From: Serratia quinivorans
Lineage (GTDB): Bacteria; Pseudomonadota; Gammaproteobacteria; Enterobacterales; Enterobacteriaceae
Direction of reading: 5' to 3'
Assembly (NCBI GenBank): GCA_900457075.1
Contig: UGYN01000002.1
Span: 3,472,001-3,536,000 of the forward strand
DNA: 64,000 nt
Part shown: piece by piece, positions 11,954-23,507 of the stretch
Layout of the letters: every line of letters begins with the position of its first letter
Numbering within the stretch: position 1 is the stretch's first letter
Position numbers and translations under genes: made by a program
The notes under the pieces: model-generated
Database searches by the model: none
What the model was told of the DNA's origin: nothing
The model's input: the letters and a program-made list of their open reading frames with translations, nothing else

Positions 11954-12976
11954 ATGCCTTCAATTCGACTGGCTGATCTAGCGCAGCAGTTGGATGCACA
12001 ATTGCACGGTGATGGCGATCTCGTCATCACCGGCATTGCTTCTATGCATTCGGCACAGGCTGGCCAAATCACGTTTTTGTCAAACAGCCGCTATCAAGAG
12101 CAGCTGGCTTCCTGCCAGGCAAGCGCAGTAGTGCTTACCGAGGCGGATTTACCACACTGTCGTTCTGCGGCGCTGGTGGTTAAAAATCCTTACCTGACTT
12201 ACGCGCGCATGGCGCAACTGATGGATACTACGCCGTCCCCGGCTCAGGATATCGCTCCAAGCGCGGTTATCTCACCTGAAGCCACTCTGGGTCAGCATGT
12301 TGCCATTGGTGCCAATGCGGTGATCGAGTCGGGCGCAGTGCTTGGCGATAACGTGGTTATCGGCCCTGGCTGCTTCATCGGCAAACGTGCACGCATTGGC
12401 GCGGGTACGCGTCTGTGGGCGAACGTAACGATTTATCATGAAGTCGAGATCGGCCAACGCTGCCTGATCCAATCAGGTACTGTGATTGGTGCTGATGGTT
12501 TCGGCTATGCCAACGAACGTGGTGAGTGGATCAAAATCCCTCAGTTGGGCACGGTAATTATCGGCGATCGCGTCGAGATTGGCGCTTGCACCACCATTGA
12601 CCGCGGCGCGCTGGATAACACCCAGATCGGGAATGGTGTTATCATCGACAACCAATGCCAGATTGCACATAACGTGGTGATTGGCGACAATACTGCTGTT
12701 GCCGGCGGTGTTATCATGGCGGGCAGCCTGAAAATCGGCCGCTACTGCCAGATCGGCGGAGCCAGCGTGATCAACGGTCACATGGAGATCGCCGACAAGG
12801 TTGTTGTCACCGGAATGGGAATGGTTATGCGACCAATCACCGAACCTGGGGTATACTCTTCGGGCATTCCGTTACAACCCAACAAAGTTTGGCGTAAAAC
12901 CGCTGCGTTGGTGATGAATATCGATGAGATTAGCAAGCGCTTAAAAGCTGTCGAACGAAAAGTCGGAAAAGACTAA
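11954..12976 (+). CDS. lpxD: UDP-3-O-(3-hydroxymyristoyl)glucosamine N-acyltransferase
   Basis: Adds the second hydroxyacyl chain, from acyl-ACP, in lipid A synthesis. The 340-aa product has an N-terminal uridine-binding domain (1-100), then hexapeptide repeats forming a left-handed beta helix (about 105-300). The catalytic histidine lies in [11 protein letters not shown] near residue 239. It starts four bases after skp ends. A 161-base gap with a hairpin separates it from fabZ. Confidence 0.97.
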   Translation: MPSIRLADLAQQLDAQLHGDGDLVITGIASMHSAQAGQITFLSNSRYQEQLASCQASAVVLTEADLPHCRSAALVVKNPYLTYARMAQLMDTTPSPAQDIAPSAVISPEATLGQHVAIGANAVIESGAVLGDNVVIGPGCFIGKRARIGAGTRLWANVTIYHEVEIGQRCLIQSGTVIGADGFGYANERGEWIKIPQLGTVIIGDRVEIGACTTIDRGALDNTQIGNGVIIDNQCQIAHNVVIGDNTAVAGGVIMAGSLKIGRYCQIGGASVINGHMEIADKVVVTGMGMVMRPITEPGVYSSGIPLQPNKVWRKTAALVMNIDEISKRLKAVERKVGKD

Positions 12977-13054
12977 TCACTACCGCCCGCCTCGCTGGGT
13001 ACAAAACGAAACGCGTTGGTCATGAGACCAAAAGCGCAAAGAGTTGTTAATTTG

Positions 13055-13096
13055 CGGCCTGCATGACTTCCCCCTTATTGGGGGCAGCGCAGGCCG
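13055..13096 (+). other. Nested hairpin between lpxD and fabZ
   Basis: CGGCCTGC (13055-13062) pairs with GCAGGCCG (13089-13096), and inside it CCCCC (13070-13074) pairs with GGGGG (13080-13084). No T tract follows, so an RNA-processing or stability element is more likely than a terminator. Confidence 0.5.
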
Positions 13097-13137
13097 TGTT
13101 GTTGATGCCATCAGTTTTTAGAGACAGGAAGAGTATT

Positions 13138-13593
13138 TTGACTACTGACACTCATACTCTGGATATTGCAGAAATTTTAGAGTTGCTTCCTCACCGTTAC
13201 CCGTTCTTGCTGGTTGATCGCGTCCTCGAGTTTGAGGAGCACAAATTCCTGCGTGCGGTGAAGAACGTATCTGTAAATGAGCCGTTTTTCCAGGGACACT
13301 TCCCTGGTAAGCCGATTTTTCCAGGCGTATTGATTCTGGAAGCCATGGCGCAGGCCACCGGTATTCTGGCGTTTAAAAGCGTCGGCAAACTGGAGCCGGG
13401 CGAGTTGTATTACTTTGCCGGTATCGACGAAGCTCGCTTCAAACGCCCGGTAGTGCCTGGTGATCAAATGATCATGGAAGTCACCTTTGAGAAAACTCGT
13501 CGTGGTTTGACGCGCTTTAAAGGCGTGGCGACCGTCGACGGCAAAATTGTCTGCGAAGCAACCATGATGTGTGCGCGCAGCCGGGAGGCCTAA
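13138..13593 (+). CDS. fabZ: 3-hydroxyacyl-[ACP] dehydratase FabZ
   Basis: Dehydrates 3-hydroxyacyl-ACP in fatty acid elongation and competes with LpxA and LpxD for hydroxymyristoyl-ACP. I place the start at TTG 13138 ([20 protein letters not shown]), giving 151 aa as in E. coli and preceded by GGAAGAG. A longer in-frame reading from 13063 would add residues unlike the family. The hot-dog active site shows in [14 protein letters not shown] (histidine) and LEAMAQ (glutamate). lpxA follows after three bases. Confidence 0.96.
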   Translation: MTTDTHTLDIAEILELLPHRYPFLLVDRVLEFEEHKFLRAVKNVSVNEPFFQGHFPGKPIFPGVLILEAMAQATGILAFKSVGKLEPGELYYFAGIDEARFKRPVVPGDQMIMEVTFEKTRRGLTRFKGVATVDGKIVCEATMMCARSREA

Positions 13594-13596
13594 TCC

Positions 13597-14385
13597 GTGA
13601 TCGACAAAACCGCCTTTATCCATCCTAGCGCGATTATTGAAGAAGGCGCCGTTATCGGCGCTGGTGCGCACATCGGTCCCTTCTGCTACGTCGGCTCCCA
13701 GGTGGAAATCGGCGAAGGCACGGTACTGAAGTCCCACATTGTGGTGAATGGCTTGACCAAAATCGGCCGCGATAATCAGATCTATCAGTTCGCCTCTATT
13801 GGCGAAGTGAATCAGGATCTGAAATACGCGGGTGAACCGACGCGTGTCGAGATTGGCGATCGCAACCGCATCCGCGAAAGCGTCACCATTCATCGCGGTA
13901 CGGCGCAGGGCACCGGTTTGACCAAAGTAGGTAATGACAACCTGCTGATGGTTAACGTGCATGTCGCGCACGACTGCGTGGTGGGTAACTCCTGTATCCT
14001 GGCAAACAACGCCACGCTGGCCGGCCATGTGGAAATTGACGATCATGCCATTATCGGTGGTATGACGGCTATTCATCAGTTCTGCATTATCGGGACTCAC
14101 GTGATGGTTGGCGGTTGTTCCGGCGTTGCTCAGGACGTGCCACCTTTTGTCATTGCGCAGGGTAACCACGCCACGCCATTCGGTGTTAACGCCGTTGGCC
14201 TGAAGCGTCGTGGTTTTGATAAAGATGAAATGCAGGCTATCCGTAACGCCTACAAAATTCTTTATCGCAGCGAGAAAACGCTGGATGAAGCGAAAACAGA
14301 AATCGAAGCCCTGGCGAAAGAACAGCCAGTGGTGCAGCAGTTCCTTGATTTCTTTGGTCGTTCCACCCGCGGTATTATTCGCTGA
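13597..14385 (+). CDS. lpxA: UDP-N-acetylglucosamine O-acyltransferase LpxA
   Basis: First step of lipid A synthesis: transfers 3-hydroxymyristate from ACP to the 3-OH of UDP-GlcNAc. The 262-aa product begins at GTG 13597 ([18 protein letters not shown]) behind GGGAGG. Hexapeptide repeats run from about residue 1 to 185, and the catalytic histidine lies in [13 protein letters not shown] near residue 125. A helical C-terminal domain ends STRGIIR. It is translationally close to fabZ and lpxB. Confidence 0.97.
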
Positions 14386-14388
14386 CCT

Positions 14389-15537
14389 ATGCAAAATCGC
14401 CCATTGACCATCGGATTGGTCGCCGGAGAAACTTCCGGTGATATTCTTGGCGCCGGTTTAATTCGCGCGCTCAAGGCGCAGATCCCCGACGCGCGTTTTG
14501 TTGGCGTCGCCGGCCCGCTGATGCAGGCCGAAGGCTGCGAAACCTGGTACGAAATGGAAGAGCTGGCGGTAATGGGCGTGGTCGAGGTGCTTGAGCGCCT
14601 GCCACGCCTGTTAAAGATCCGCAAGGATCTTACCCGCCGGTTCAGCGATCTCGCGCCTGACGTGTTTGTGGGTATCGACGCGCCGGACTTCAATATCACC
14701 CTGGAAGGTCGCCTGAAACAGCGTGGTATCCGCACCATTCATTATGTCAGCCCCTCCGTCTGGGCCTGGCGTCAAAAGCGCGTTTTCAAAATAGGCAAAG
14801 CCACCGATCTGGTGTTGGCGTTTCTCCCTTTCGAAAAAGCGTTTTACGATCGTTTCAACGTTCCCTGTCGGTTTATCGGTCATACCATGGCTGACGCCAT
14901 GCCTCTGCAACCGGACAAACTGGCTGCGCGCGCTAAACTGGGCATTGCCGCTGATGCGCGTTGTCTGGCCCTGCTGCCGGGCAGCCGCGGCGCGGAAGTC
15001 GAGATGCTGAGCGCTGATTTTCTGAAGACGGCCCAGTTGCTGCGTACCCGCTATCCGGAGCTGGAACTGGTGGTGCCGTTGGTTAACGCCAAGCGACGCG
15101 AGCAGTTCGAACGCATCAAGGCGGAAGTGGCACCTGAGTTAAGGGTCCATTTACTCAATGGCCAGGGCCGTGAGGCGATGATCGCCAGCGACGCAGCTTT
15201 ACTGGCCTCAGGGACGGCGGCACTGGAGTGCATGCTGGCCAAATGCCCGATGGTGGTGGGTTACCGCATGAAGCCCTTTACCTTCTGGATAGCGCAGAGG
15301 TTGGTGAAGACTCCCTATGTCTCGCTGCCCAACCTGTTGGCCGGTCGTGAGATCGTCACCGAACTGTTGCAGCACGACTGCGTGCCGGACAAGTTGGCGG
15401 CATCGGTCATGCCGTTGCTGGAAGACAGTCCGCAAACCGACGAACTGAAACAGACTTTCCTTACCCTGCACCAAAGCATCCGTTGTGGTGCCGATGAACA
15501 GGCCGCTCAGGCTGTGTTGGAGCTGGCAAAAGCATGA
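14389..15537 (+). CDS. lpxB: Lipid-A-disaccharide synthase LpxB
   Basis: Membrane-associated GT19 glycosyltransferase that joins UDP-diacylglucosamine and lipid X into the lipid A disaccharide. The 382-aa protein shows the family features [15 protein letters not shown] at the N-terminus, [14 protein letters not shown] near residue 120, and [10 protein letters not shown] at the start of the second Rossmann-like half. Its stop overlaps the rnhB start by four bases (ATGA), so translation is coupled. Confidence 0.97.
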
Positions 15538-16127
15538 TTGAACCCTTCATTTATCCTGTCGCCACGCTGATTGCCGGCGTGGACGAAGTCGGCCGTGGCC
15601 CTTTGGTCGGGGCGGTAGTGACCGCCGCAGTGATCCTCGATCCTGCGCGGCCAATCGTTGGGCTGGCGGACTCGAAAAAACTCAGTGAAAAGCGCCGCCT
15701 GGCGCTGTATGACGAAATCGTCGAAAAGGCACTTTCCTGGAGTCTGGGGCGAGCCGAGCCGGACGAGATCGATCAACTGAATATTCTGCATGCCACCATG
15801 CTGGCGATGCAGCGAGCGGTTGCCGGATTGCATATCGCGCCGGACATGGTATTGATCGACGGTAACCGTTGTCCTAAATTACCGATGCGTTCGCAGGCGG
15901 TGGTGAAGGGCGATAGCCGCGTGGCAGAAATCAGCGCCGCGTCCATTCTGGCGAAGGTAACGCGTGATCGCGAAATGACCGAGTTGGATCGGGAATTCCC
16001 GGACTACGGTTTTGCGCAGCATAAAGGCTACCCAACCGCTTTCCATCTGGAGCGGCTGGCCGCGCTGGGTGCGACCGAGCATCATCGCCGCAGCTTTGCC
16101 CCGGTTAGAAGGGTGCTGGCGCTGTAA
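15534..16127 (+). CDS. rnhB: Ribonuclease HII
   Basis: Cuts the RNA strand of RNA-DNA hybrids and starts removal of single ribonucleotides from DNA. The 197-aa protein has the DEDD-type acidic site: [10 protein letters not shown] with Asp17 and Glu18, LIDGN, and the later acidic residue near SILAKVTRD. The end around APVRRVL is typical. The start overlaps lpxB. A UUCG-loop hairpin lies between it and dnaE. Confidence 0.96.
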
Positions 16128-16156
16128 TCTGCCGGCCCTAGCGATAGAGTTAACCC

Positions 16157-16176
16157 GGGTTCAGTTCGCTGAACCC
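16157..16176 (+). other. UUCG tetraloop hairpin in the rnhB-dnaE gap
   Basis: GGGTTCAG (16157-16164) pairs perfectly with CTGAACCC (16169-16176) around a TTCG loop. No T run follows, so it is not a standard terminator. It lies 20 bases upstream of the dnaE start and may affect mRNA stability or dnaE translation. Confidence 0.55.
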
Positions 16177-16196
16177 CTAGATTCAGGTATCTGGAT

Positions 16197-19100
16197 ATGG
16201 CCGAACCTCGTTTTATTCACCTGCGCGTTCATAGCGACTACTCCATGATTGATGGATTAGCCAAGATCGGACCGTTGGTGAAAAGAGCCGCCGCGTTAGC
16301 CATGCCCGCTTTGGCAATTACCGACTTTACCAATCTGTGTGGCCTGGTGAAGTTTTATGGCAGCGCGCACGGCGCCGGGATCAAACCGATCATCGGCGCG
16401 GATTTTCATGTGCAAAGTGAAGTGCTGGGCGACGAGCTGGCGCAGCTCACCGTACTGGCCGCCAATAATGAAGGTTACCAAAACCTGACGCTGCTGATTT
16501 CCCGCGCCTATCAGCGTGGTTACGGCGCCGCCGGCCCGATCATCGATCGCGACTGGCTGATTGAGCACCGTGAAGGGCTCATTCTGCTCTCTGGCGCCCG
16601 TCAGGGCGACGTCGGCAAGTTTCTGCTGCGCGGCAACCAGCCGCAGGTGGAGCAGTGCCTGGAGTTCTATCAGCAGTACTTCCCCGACAGTTACTATCTT
16701 GAACTGATCCGTACCGGTCGGCCGGACGAAGAAAACTACCTGCATGCAGCGGTAGCCCTGGCGACCGAACGTGGGCTGCCGGTAGTGGCCACCAACGATG
16801 TGCGTTTTCTGGTCGCAGATGACTTTGACGCCCACGAGATCCGCGTTGCCATCCACGACGGTTTCACGCTCGATGATCCCAAGCGCCCGCGTAACTACAC
16901 CTCGCAGCAATACATGCGTGACGAAGACGAGATGTGTGAGCTGTTTGCCGACATCCCGGAGGCGTTGCTCAACAGCGTAGAGATCGCCAAGCGTTGTAAC
17001 GTGACTATTCGCCTTGGCGAATACTTCCTGCCGCAGTTCCCAACCGGTGATATGACTACCGAGGACTTCCTGGTCCTTAAGTCGAAGGAAGGGCTGGAAG
17101 ATCGACTGGAGTTCTTGTTCCCGGATCCGGAGGTGCGTGCCCAGCGCCGCCCTGAATACGACGAACGTCTGGATATTGAGCTGAAAGTAATCAACCAGAT
17201 GGGCTTCCCGGGCTACTTCCTGATCGTGATGGAGTTTATCCAGTGGTCGAAGGACAACGACGTGCCGGTCGGGCCAGGCCGTGGTTCTGGTGCCGGTTCA
17301 CTGGTGGCCTATGCGCTGAAAATCACCGATCTTGATCCGCTGGAATTTGACCTGCTGTTCGAACGTTTCCTTAACCCGGAACGTGTTTCGATGCCCGACT
17401 TCGACGTCGACTTCTGCATGGAAAAACGCGATCTGGTGATTGATCACGTGGCGGAGATGTACGGCCGTGAGGCGGTATCCCAGATCATTACCTTCGGTAC
17501 CATGGCGGCGAAAGCGGTTATTCGCGACGTGGGCCGCGTGCTGGGTCACCCGTATGGCTTCGTCGATCGTATCTCCAAGCTGGTGCCACCCGATCCAGGT
17601 ATGACGCTGGAGAAAGCCTTTGCCGCCGAGCCGCAGTTACCGGAAATTTACGAGGCTGATGAGGAAGTCAAAGCGCTGATCGACATGGCGCGCAAGCTGG
17701 AAGGGGTGACGCGTAACGCCGGTAAGCACGCCGGTGGTGTTGTGATAGCACCGACCAAAATCACTGACTTCGCCCCCTTGTACTGCGATGCGGAAGGCCA
17801 GCATCCGGTAACCCAGTTTGACAAGAACGATGTGGAATACGCCGGGCTGGTGAAGTTCGACTTCCTCGGTCTGCGTACCCTGACCATCATCGACTGGGCG
17901 TTGGCGATGATCAACGCCCGCCGCGCGAAGACCGGGCTGGAACCGATCGATATCGCCGCTATCCCGCTCGAAGACAAGAAAAGCTTCGACATGCTGCAGC
18001 GTTCGGAGACCACTGCGGTCTTCCAGCTTGAATCGCGCGGCATGAAAGACTTGATCAAACGCCTGAAGCCCGACTGCTTCGAAGATATGATCGCCCTGGT
18101 GGCGCTGTTCCGCCCTGGGCCGTTGCAGTCCGGCATGGTAGATAACTTTATTGACCGTAAGCACGGTCGTGAAGAGATCTCTTACCCGGATATCCAGTGG
18201 CAGCATGAGTCGCTCAAGCCGGTGCTGGAGCCTACCTACGGCATCATCCTGTACCAGGAACAGGTAATGCAGATTGCCCAGGTGCTGGCCGGCTATTCGC
18301 TGGGCGGCGCGGACATGTTGCGTCGTGCGATGGGTAAAAAGAACCCGGTCGAGATGGCCAAGCAGCGTGGCGGTTTCGAAGATGGGGCAAAATCACGCGG
18401 TATCGACGGTGAACTGTCGGTAAAAATCTTTGACCTGGTGGAGAAATTCGCCGGTTACGGCTTCAACAAATCGCACTCCGCCGCCTATGCGCTGGTGTCA
18501 TACCAGACATTGTGGCTGAAGGCGCACTATCCAGCCGAGTTTATGGCGGCGGTAATGACCGCCGATATGGACAACACCGATAAAGTGGTCGGGTTGGTGG
18601 ATGAATGTTGGCGTATGGGCCTGAAAATCCTGCCGCCGGACATCAACAGCGGGCAGTACCATTTCCACGTTAACGATGAAGGCGAGATCGTTTACGGCAT
18701 CGGCGCTATCAAGGGCGTCGGGGAAGGGCCGATTGAAGCCATTCTTGAAGCGCGTAACAGTGGTGAGCAGGGCTACTTCAAAGACTTGTTCGATCTGTGT
18801 GCTCGCTCAGATATCAAAAAACTGAACCGCCGCATTCTGGAAAAGCTGATCATGTCCGGGGCATTCGACCGCCTTGGGCCGCACCGCGCCGCGCTGATGA
18901 ACTCATTACCCGATGCGTTGAAAGCGGCCGATCAGCATGCCAAAGCCGAAGCGATCGGCCAGGTGGACATGTTTGGCGTACTGGCCGAAGCGCCGGAGCA
19001 GGTGGAGCAATCCTACGCCAACGTGCCCCTCTGGCAGGAGCAGGTGGTGCTGGACGGTGAACGGGAAACGCTGGGGTTGTACCTTACTGGCCACCCGATC

Positions 19101-19685
19101 ACCCAGTACCTGAAGGAAATCGAACGCTATGCCGGTGGCCAGCGTTTGAAAGATATGCACCCGACGGATCGGGGCAAGATGACGACCGCCGTTGGGCTGG
19201 TGATCGCCTCACGGGTTATGGTCACCAAGCGAGGTAATCGCATCGGAATTTGTACGCTGGATGACCGTTCAGGCCGTCTGGAAGTGATGTTATTCACCGA
19301 TGCGTTAGAAAAATACCAGCATTTATTGGAAAAAGACCGTATCCTGATCGCCAGTGGACAGGTCAGCTTTGATGACTTTAGCGGTGGGCTTAAAATGACT
19401 GCCCGCGAGCTAATGGACATCAGCGAAGCCCGTGAAAAATACGCTCGCGGACTTGCTATCTCGCTGACGGACAGGCAAATTGATGACCAGCTTTTGAACC
19501 GTCTCCGTCAGTCTTTGGAACCCCATCGCTCGGGGACGATTCCAGTGCATCTTTACTATCAACGGGAAGATGCGCGGGCCAAGCTGCGTTTTGGCGCAAC
19601 CTGGCGCGTGACGCCCACCGACCGCTTATTGATAGATTTGCGGACTTTGGTAGGTAATGAGCAGGTGGAACTGGAATTTGACTAA
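16197..19685 (+). CDS. dnaE: DNA polymerase III subunit alpha
   Basis: Catalytic subunit of the replicative polymerase. The 1162-aa protein is close to the E. coli 1160. It begins with a PHP domain ([20 protein letters not shown], about 1-270), followed by the palm with catalytic aspartates in [10 protein letters not shown] near residue 400. The finger region includes [18 protein letters not shown], and an OB-fold and tau-binding tail close the chain. accA follows after 12 bases, as in E. coli. Confidence 0.98.
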   Translation: MAEPRFIHLRVHSDYSMIDGLAKIGPLVKRAAALAMPALAITDFTNLCGLVKFYGSAHGAGIKPIIGADFHVQSEVLGDELAQLTVLAANNEGYQNLTLLISRAYQRGYGAAGPIIDRDWLIEHREGLILLSGARQGDVGKFLLRGNQPQVEQCLEFYQQYFPDSYYLELIRTGRPDEENYLHAAVALATERGLPVVATNDVRFLVADDFDAHEIRVAIHDGFTLDDPKRPRNYTSQQYMRDEDEMCELFADIPEALLNSVEIAKRCNVTIRLGEYFLPQFPTGDMTTEDFLVLKSKEGLEDRLEFLFPDPEVRAQRRPEYDERLDIELKVINQMGFPGYFLIVMEFIQWSKDNDVPVGPGRGSGAGSLVAYALKITDLDPLEFDLLFERFLNPERVSMPDFDVDFCMEKRDLVIDHVAEMYGREAVSQIITFGTMAAKAVIRDVGRVLGHPYGFVDRISKLVPPDPGMTLEKAFAAEPQLPEIYEADEEVKALIDMARKLEGVTRNAGKHAGGVVIAPTKITDFAPLYCDAEGQHPVTQFDKNDVEYAGLVKFDFLGLRTLTIIDWALAMINARRAKTGLEPIDIAAIPLEDKKSFDMLQRSETTAVFQLESRGMKDLIKRLKPDCFEDMIALVALFRPGPLQSGMVDNFIDRKHGREEISYPDIQWQHESLKPVLEPTYGIILYQEQVMQIAQVLAGYSLGGADMLRRAMGKKNPVEMAKQRGGFEDGAKSRGIDGELSVKIFDLVEKFAGYGFNKSHSAAYALVSYQTLWLKAHYPAEFMAAVMTADMDNTDKVVGLVDECWRMGLKILPPDINSGQYHFHVNDEGEIVYGIGAIKGVGEGPIEAILEARNSGEQGYFKDLFDLCARSDIKKLNRRILEKLIMSGAFDRLGPHRAALMNSLPDALKAADQHAKAEAIGQVDMFGVLAEAPEQVEQSYANVPLWQEQVVLDGERETLGLYLTGHPITQYLKEIERYAGGQRLKDMHPTDRGKMTTAVGLVIASRVMVTKRGNRIGICTLDDRSGRLEVMLFTDALEKYQHLLEKDRILIASGQVSFDDFSGGLKMTARELMDISEAREKYARGLAISLTDRQIDDQLLNRLRQSLEPHRSGTIPVHLYYQREDARAKLRFGATWRVTPTDRLLIDLRTLVGNEQVELEFD

Positions 19686-19697
19686 AATAGGAATGCT

Positions 19698-20657
19698 ATG
19701 AGTCTGAATTTTCTTGATTTTGAACAGCCGATTGCAGAGCTGGAAGCGAAAATTGACTCGCTGACTGCAGTCAGCCGTCAAGACGAAAAATTAGATATTA
19801 ATCTGGACGAAGAGGTTCAGCGCCTTCGTGAAAAGAGCGTTGAGCTGACGCGCAAGATTTTTTCCGATCTTGGGGCTTGGCAAGTTGCTCAATTGGCACG
19901 CCACCCACGCCGTCCTTATACCCTGGATTATATCAAACACATCTTCACCGACTTCGAAGAACTGGCTGGCGATCGCGCCTATGCCGATGATAAAGCGATT
20001 GTCGGTGGTATTGCGCGTCTGGATGGTCGCCCGGTGATGATCATCGGTCACCAGAAAGGCCGCGAAACCAAAGAGAAAATCCGCCGTAACTTCGGCATGC
20101 CGGCACCGGAAGGCTACCGCAAAGCGTTGCGCCTGATGGAAATGGCTTCTCGCTTCAAGCTGCCGTTGATCACTTTCATCGACACCCCAGGGGCATACCC
20201 GGGCGTGGGCGCGGAAGAACGCGGCCAGTCAGAAGCGATTGCCCATAACCTGCGTGAAATGTCTCGTCTGAACATCCCGGTTGTCTGCACCGTGATCGGC
20301 GAAGGCGGTTCTGGCGGTGCATTGGCCATCGGCGTTGGCGACAAAGTGAATATGCTGCAGTACAGCACCTATTCGGTGATCTCACCGGAAGGCTGTGCCT
20401 CCATCCTGTGGAAGAGTGCTGATAAGGCACCTCTGGCTGCAGAAGCGATGGGCATTACTGCACCGCGTCTGAAAGAGCTTAAGCTGATCGATTCGGTGAT
20501 CCCGGAGCCTTTGGGCTCTGCTCACCGTGACGTTCCTGCGATGGCTGCGACGCTGAAAGCACAGTTGCTGGCTGACCTGAAAGATCTCGATGGCCTGAAC
20601 AACGAAGAGTTGCGCAACCGTCGTTACCAGCGCCTGATGAACTACGGCTACTGCTGA
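19698..20657 (+). CDS. accA: Acetyl-CoA carboxylase carboxyltransferase subunit alpha
   Basis: With AccD it transfers the carboxyl group from biotin-AccB to acetyl-CoA, giving malonyl-CoA for fatty acid synthesis. The 319-aa product starts [20 protein letters not shown] and shows the crotonase-like core with [18 protein letters not shown] and [15 protein letters not shown]. The length equals the E. coli protein. It ends at a strong terminator that separates the housekeeping cluster from ldcC. Confidence 0.98.
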
Positions 20658-20677
20658 GTTTTGTTATGCGTTACAAG

Positions 20678-20708
20678 AAACCGCCTTCATTTGGGCGGTT
20701 TTTTTTTG
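20678..20708 (+). terminator. Terminator after accA
   Basis: AACCGCC (20679-20685) pairs with GGCGGTT (20694-20700) around an eight-base loop and is followed by a long T run. Confidence 0.9.
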
Positions 20709-20794
20709 GCTGATGAAAAGGGGGCTTTGGGGTACACAGCACGGTTTTTTCATGTTGTTATAGACGATTGGTGGTTAACTGACAGGAGCAGCCG

Positions 20795-22939
20795 TTGAAT
20801 ATCATCGCGATCATGAGCCCAGCGGGCGTTTATTACAAAGACGAGCCGATCCGCGAACTTCACACCGCACTGGCTGCAATGGATTTCCAACTGGTCTATC
20901 CGAAAAACAGCGGCGATCTGTTAAAACTGGTCGAAGCCAATGCGCGCATTTGTGGGGTGATTTTTGACTGGGACGACTACAGTCTGGAGCTGTGCAGCAA
21001 TATCAATGAGTTGAATGAATATCTGCCGTTGTATGCCTTCATCAACACCCATTCCACCTTCGACGTCAGCCTGCATGAAATGCGCATGGCGCTGTATTTC
21101 TTTGAGTACGCTCTAAACGCGGCGGATGATATTGCACAGCGTATTCAGCAGTACACCGCCGAATACATAGATACCATTACGCCTCCTTTGACCAAGGCGC
21201 TGTTCAACTATGTGCGCGAAGGGAAATACACTTTCTGTACTCCAGGCCATATGGCTGGCACTGCCTTTCAGAAAAGCCCGGTCGGCTGTCTGTTTTACGA
21301 CTTTTTTGGTGCCAACACGCTAAAAGCAGATGTCTCGATCTCTGTGACAGAACTGGGATCGCTGCTGGATCACACCGGTCCACATCTGGAAGCCGAAGAG
21401 TATATTGCCCGTACCTTTAACGCCGAGCAGAGTTATCTGGTGACCAACGGCACCTCCACCGCCAACAAGATAGTCGGAATGTATTCGGCGCCGACCGGTA
21501 GCACGGTATTGATTGACCGCAACTGCCATAAATCCTTATGCCATTTGCTGATGATGAGCGATATCGTGCCTATCTACCTGCGTCCGCTGCGTAATGCCTA
21601 TGGCATTCTCGGCGGTATTCCGCAGCATGAATTTACTCGCGAGAGCATTGCCGGCCGGGTCGCGGCAACGGCTAACGCCAGTTGGCCGGTACATGCGGTG
21701 ATCACCAACTCCACTTATGACGGTTTGTTGTACAACACCGACTACATCAAACAGACGCTGGACGTACCCTCAATTCACTTTGATTCGGCCTGGGTGCCCT
21801 ATACCAACTTCCATCCCATTTACGACGGCAAGAGCGGTATGAGCGGCGAGCGCACGCCCGGCAAGGTTATCTACGAAACCCAGTCTACGCACAAACTGCT
21901 GGCGGCGTTTTCGCAGGCCTCAATGATTCACATTAAGGGTGACTACGACGAAAGCACCTTTAACGAAGCCTATATGATGCACACCACCACCTCGCCGAAT
22001 TACGGCATCGTAGCATCGATGGAGACTGCCGCAGCCATGCTGCGCGGCAATCCGGGGCGGCGATTGATAAATCGTTCGGTGGAGCGCGCACTGCATTTCC
22101 GCCGTGAGGTACAGCGGTTGCGAGAGGAGAGCGATAGCTGGTTCTTCGACATCTGGCAGCCGGAGGAGATCGACGAGGCGCAGTGTTGGCCGCTGAACCC
22201 GGATGATAATTGGCACGGTTTCGGCAACACCGACAGCAACCACATGTACCTCGATCCGATCAAGGTCACTATCCTGACGCCGGGCATGAATGAACTGGGC
22301 ATGCTGGAAGAGAGCGGGATACCGGCGGCGCTGGTGGCGAAGTATCTGGACGAACGCGGTATCGTAGTGGAAAAAACCGGGCCTTATAACCTGTTATTCC
22401 TGTTCAGCATCGGCATCGATAAAACCAAGGCGATGAGTCTGCTGCGCGGTTTGACCGATTTTAAACGCGCTTACGATCTCAACCTGCGGGTGAAGAACAT
22501 GCTGCCGGATCTGTTTGCGGAAGATCCGGATTTCTACCGCAATATGCGCATTCAGGATCTGGCGGCCGGGATCCACAGTTTAATCTGTCGGCACGATCTG
22601 CCGGGGCTGATGCAGCGGGCGTTTGACGTGCTGCCTGAAATGAAACTGACGCCGCACCAGATGTTCCAGCAACAGGTGCGCGGCAACGTAGAAACCTGCG
22701 AGCTGGATCAGTTGGTCGGCAAGGTGGCGGCCAACATGATCCTGCCTTATCCGCCAGGGGTACCGCTGGTGATGCCGGGTGAGATGATCACCGAAGAGAG
22801 CCGTGCAGTGCTGGATTTCCTGCTGATGCTGTGCTCGATCGGCGAGCGTTACCCGGGCTTTGAAACCGATATCCACGGCGCGAAACTGACCGAGGACGGG
22901 CGTTATCTGGTGAAGGTACTGAAAATGCCGCTGGCTTAA
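20795..22939 (+). CDS. ldcC: Lysine decarboxylase, LdcC type
   Basis: PLP enzyme that converts lysine to cadaverine and CO2. The 714-aa product uses a TTG start (20795) behind CAGGAG and reads MNIIAIMSPAGVYYKDEPI, like E. coli LdcC. It has an N-terminal wing domain (1-130), the PLP core with the Schiff-base lysine in ETQSTHKLLAAFSQ near residue 367, and a C-terminal domain ending VLKMPLA. I call it LdcC because it directly follows accA, as in E. coli, and because the other paralogue sits in a cad operon. Its stop overlaps that of the convergent marR-like gene. Confidence 0.95.
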   Translation: MNIIAIMSPAGVYYKDEPIRELHTALAAMDFQLVYPKNSGDLLKLVEANARICGVIFDWDDYSLELCSNINELNEYLPLYAFINTHSTFDVSLHEMRMALYFFEYALNAADDIAQRIQQYTAEYIDTITPPLTKALFNYVREGKYTFCTPGHMAGTAFQKSPVGCLFYDFFGANTLKADVSISVTELGSLLDHTGPHLEAEEYIARTFNAEQSYLVTNGTSTANKIVGMYSAPTGSTVLIDRNCHKSLCHLLMMSDIVPIYLRPLRNAYGILGGIPQHEFTRESIAGRVAATANASWPVHAVITNSTYDGLLYNTDYIKQTLDVPSIHFDSAWVPYTNFHPIYDGKSGMSGERTPGKVIYETQSTHKLLAAFSQASMIHIKGDYDESTFNEAYMMHTTTSPNYGIVASMETAAAMLRGNPGRRLINRSVERALHFRREVQRLREESDSWFFDIWQPEEIDEAQCWPLNPDDNWHGFGNTDSNHMYLDPIKVTILTPGMNELGMLEESGIPAALVAKYLDERGIVVEKTGPYNLLFLFSIGIDKTKAMSLLRGLTDFKRAYDLNLRVKNMLPDLFAEDPDFYRNMRIQDLAAGIHSLICRHDLPGLMQRAFDVLPEMKLTPHQMFQQQVRGNVETCELDQLVGKVAANMILPYPPGVPLVMPGEMITEESRAVLDFLLMLCSIGERYPGFETDIHGAKLTEDGRYLVKVLKMPLA

Positions 22940-23481
22940 GCAAATTCTCGGCAAATCAGGTTCACGCTGCTTGCCGGCAACGGTTCCTGCGTCAGGCCGC
23001 AAAATGGTTGGCCATCCTGCCGTTGGTGATAGCGGCAGCGATGGCATTCGCCGAATAACGCCACGTTATCATCCTGCTTTTGCAACTGGCGCAACAACTG
23101 CGTCAGCAGTTCCACTAGCTGCCTGCCGTCTCGCTGCATGGCATCCTGCGCATCCTGTAAATAGGCCGGTGGGAACAGGGCATCCATCAATACGCGTGAT
23201 TTGTCAGTCAGCTTTAGCCTGACGCTGCGGCGGTCCTTCTCGTCCGCAGTGCGGGCAATCATTCCGTTACTTTCCAGCTTTTTCAGCGATTGCGATACCG
23301 TGCCCTTGGTCAGGCCAAGATATTCCGCCACCGCCATTGGCGTGTTGGAGTAATGGTTGCAGCGCGCCAGATAGTACAACGCACTCAATTGCACCGGGGG
23401 CAGGCTTTCCAGCTCTTCATGGCTACGCAGCCAGCTGCGTTGCAGGCTATTCAGTCGTTCCAGTAAATCAAAAAGTCTCAA
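22936..23481 (-). CDS. MarR-family regulator with C-terminal four-cysteine cluster
   Basis: Probable DNA-binding dimer. The 181-aa product starts at TTG 23481 behind GAGGA. A winged helix-turn-helix of MarR type occupies about residues 28-105 (LSALYYLARC, YLGLTKGTVSQSLKKLES, DEKDRRSVRLKLTD). Unusually, the tail carries Cys146, Cys149, Cys161 and Cys177 (CHRC, FCGL, LICREF), which could hold zinc or an iron-sulfur cluster. A further Cys41 lies early in the DNA-binding domain. It diverges from a small CPVC thioredoxin-like gene, with inverted repeats between them. E. coli lacks both genes here. A redox- or metal-responsive repressor is inferred. Confidence 0.85.
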   Translation of the reverse strand: MRLFDLLERLNSLQRSWLRSHEELESLPPVQLSALYYLARCNHYSNTPMAVAEYLGLTKGTVSQSLKKLESNGMIARTADEKDRRSVRLKLTDKSRVLMDALFPPAYLQDAQDAMQRDGRQLVELLTQLLRQLQKQDDNVALFGECHRCRYHQRQDGQPFCGLTQEPLPASSVNLICREFA

Positions 23482-23507
23482 TATGGGATCCTCGCTAACG
23501 TGGGAAA

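Noticed and set aside
13177..14394. 405-codon open frame on the minus strand across fabZ and lpxA
   Set aside because: It is antisense to two well-conserved genes and arises from codon bias; the product is low-complexity and His/Arg-rich with no recognisable domain.
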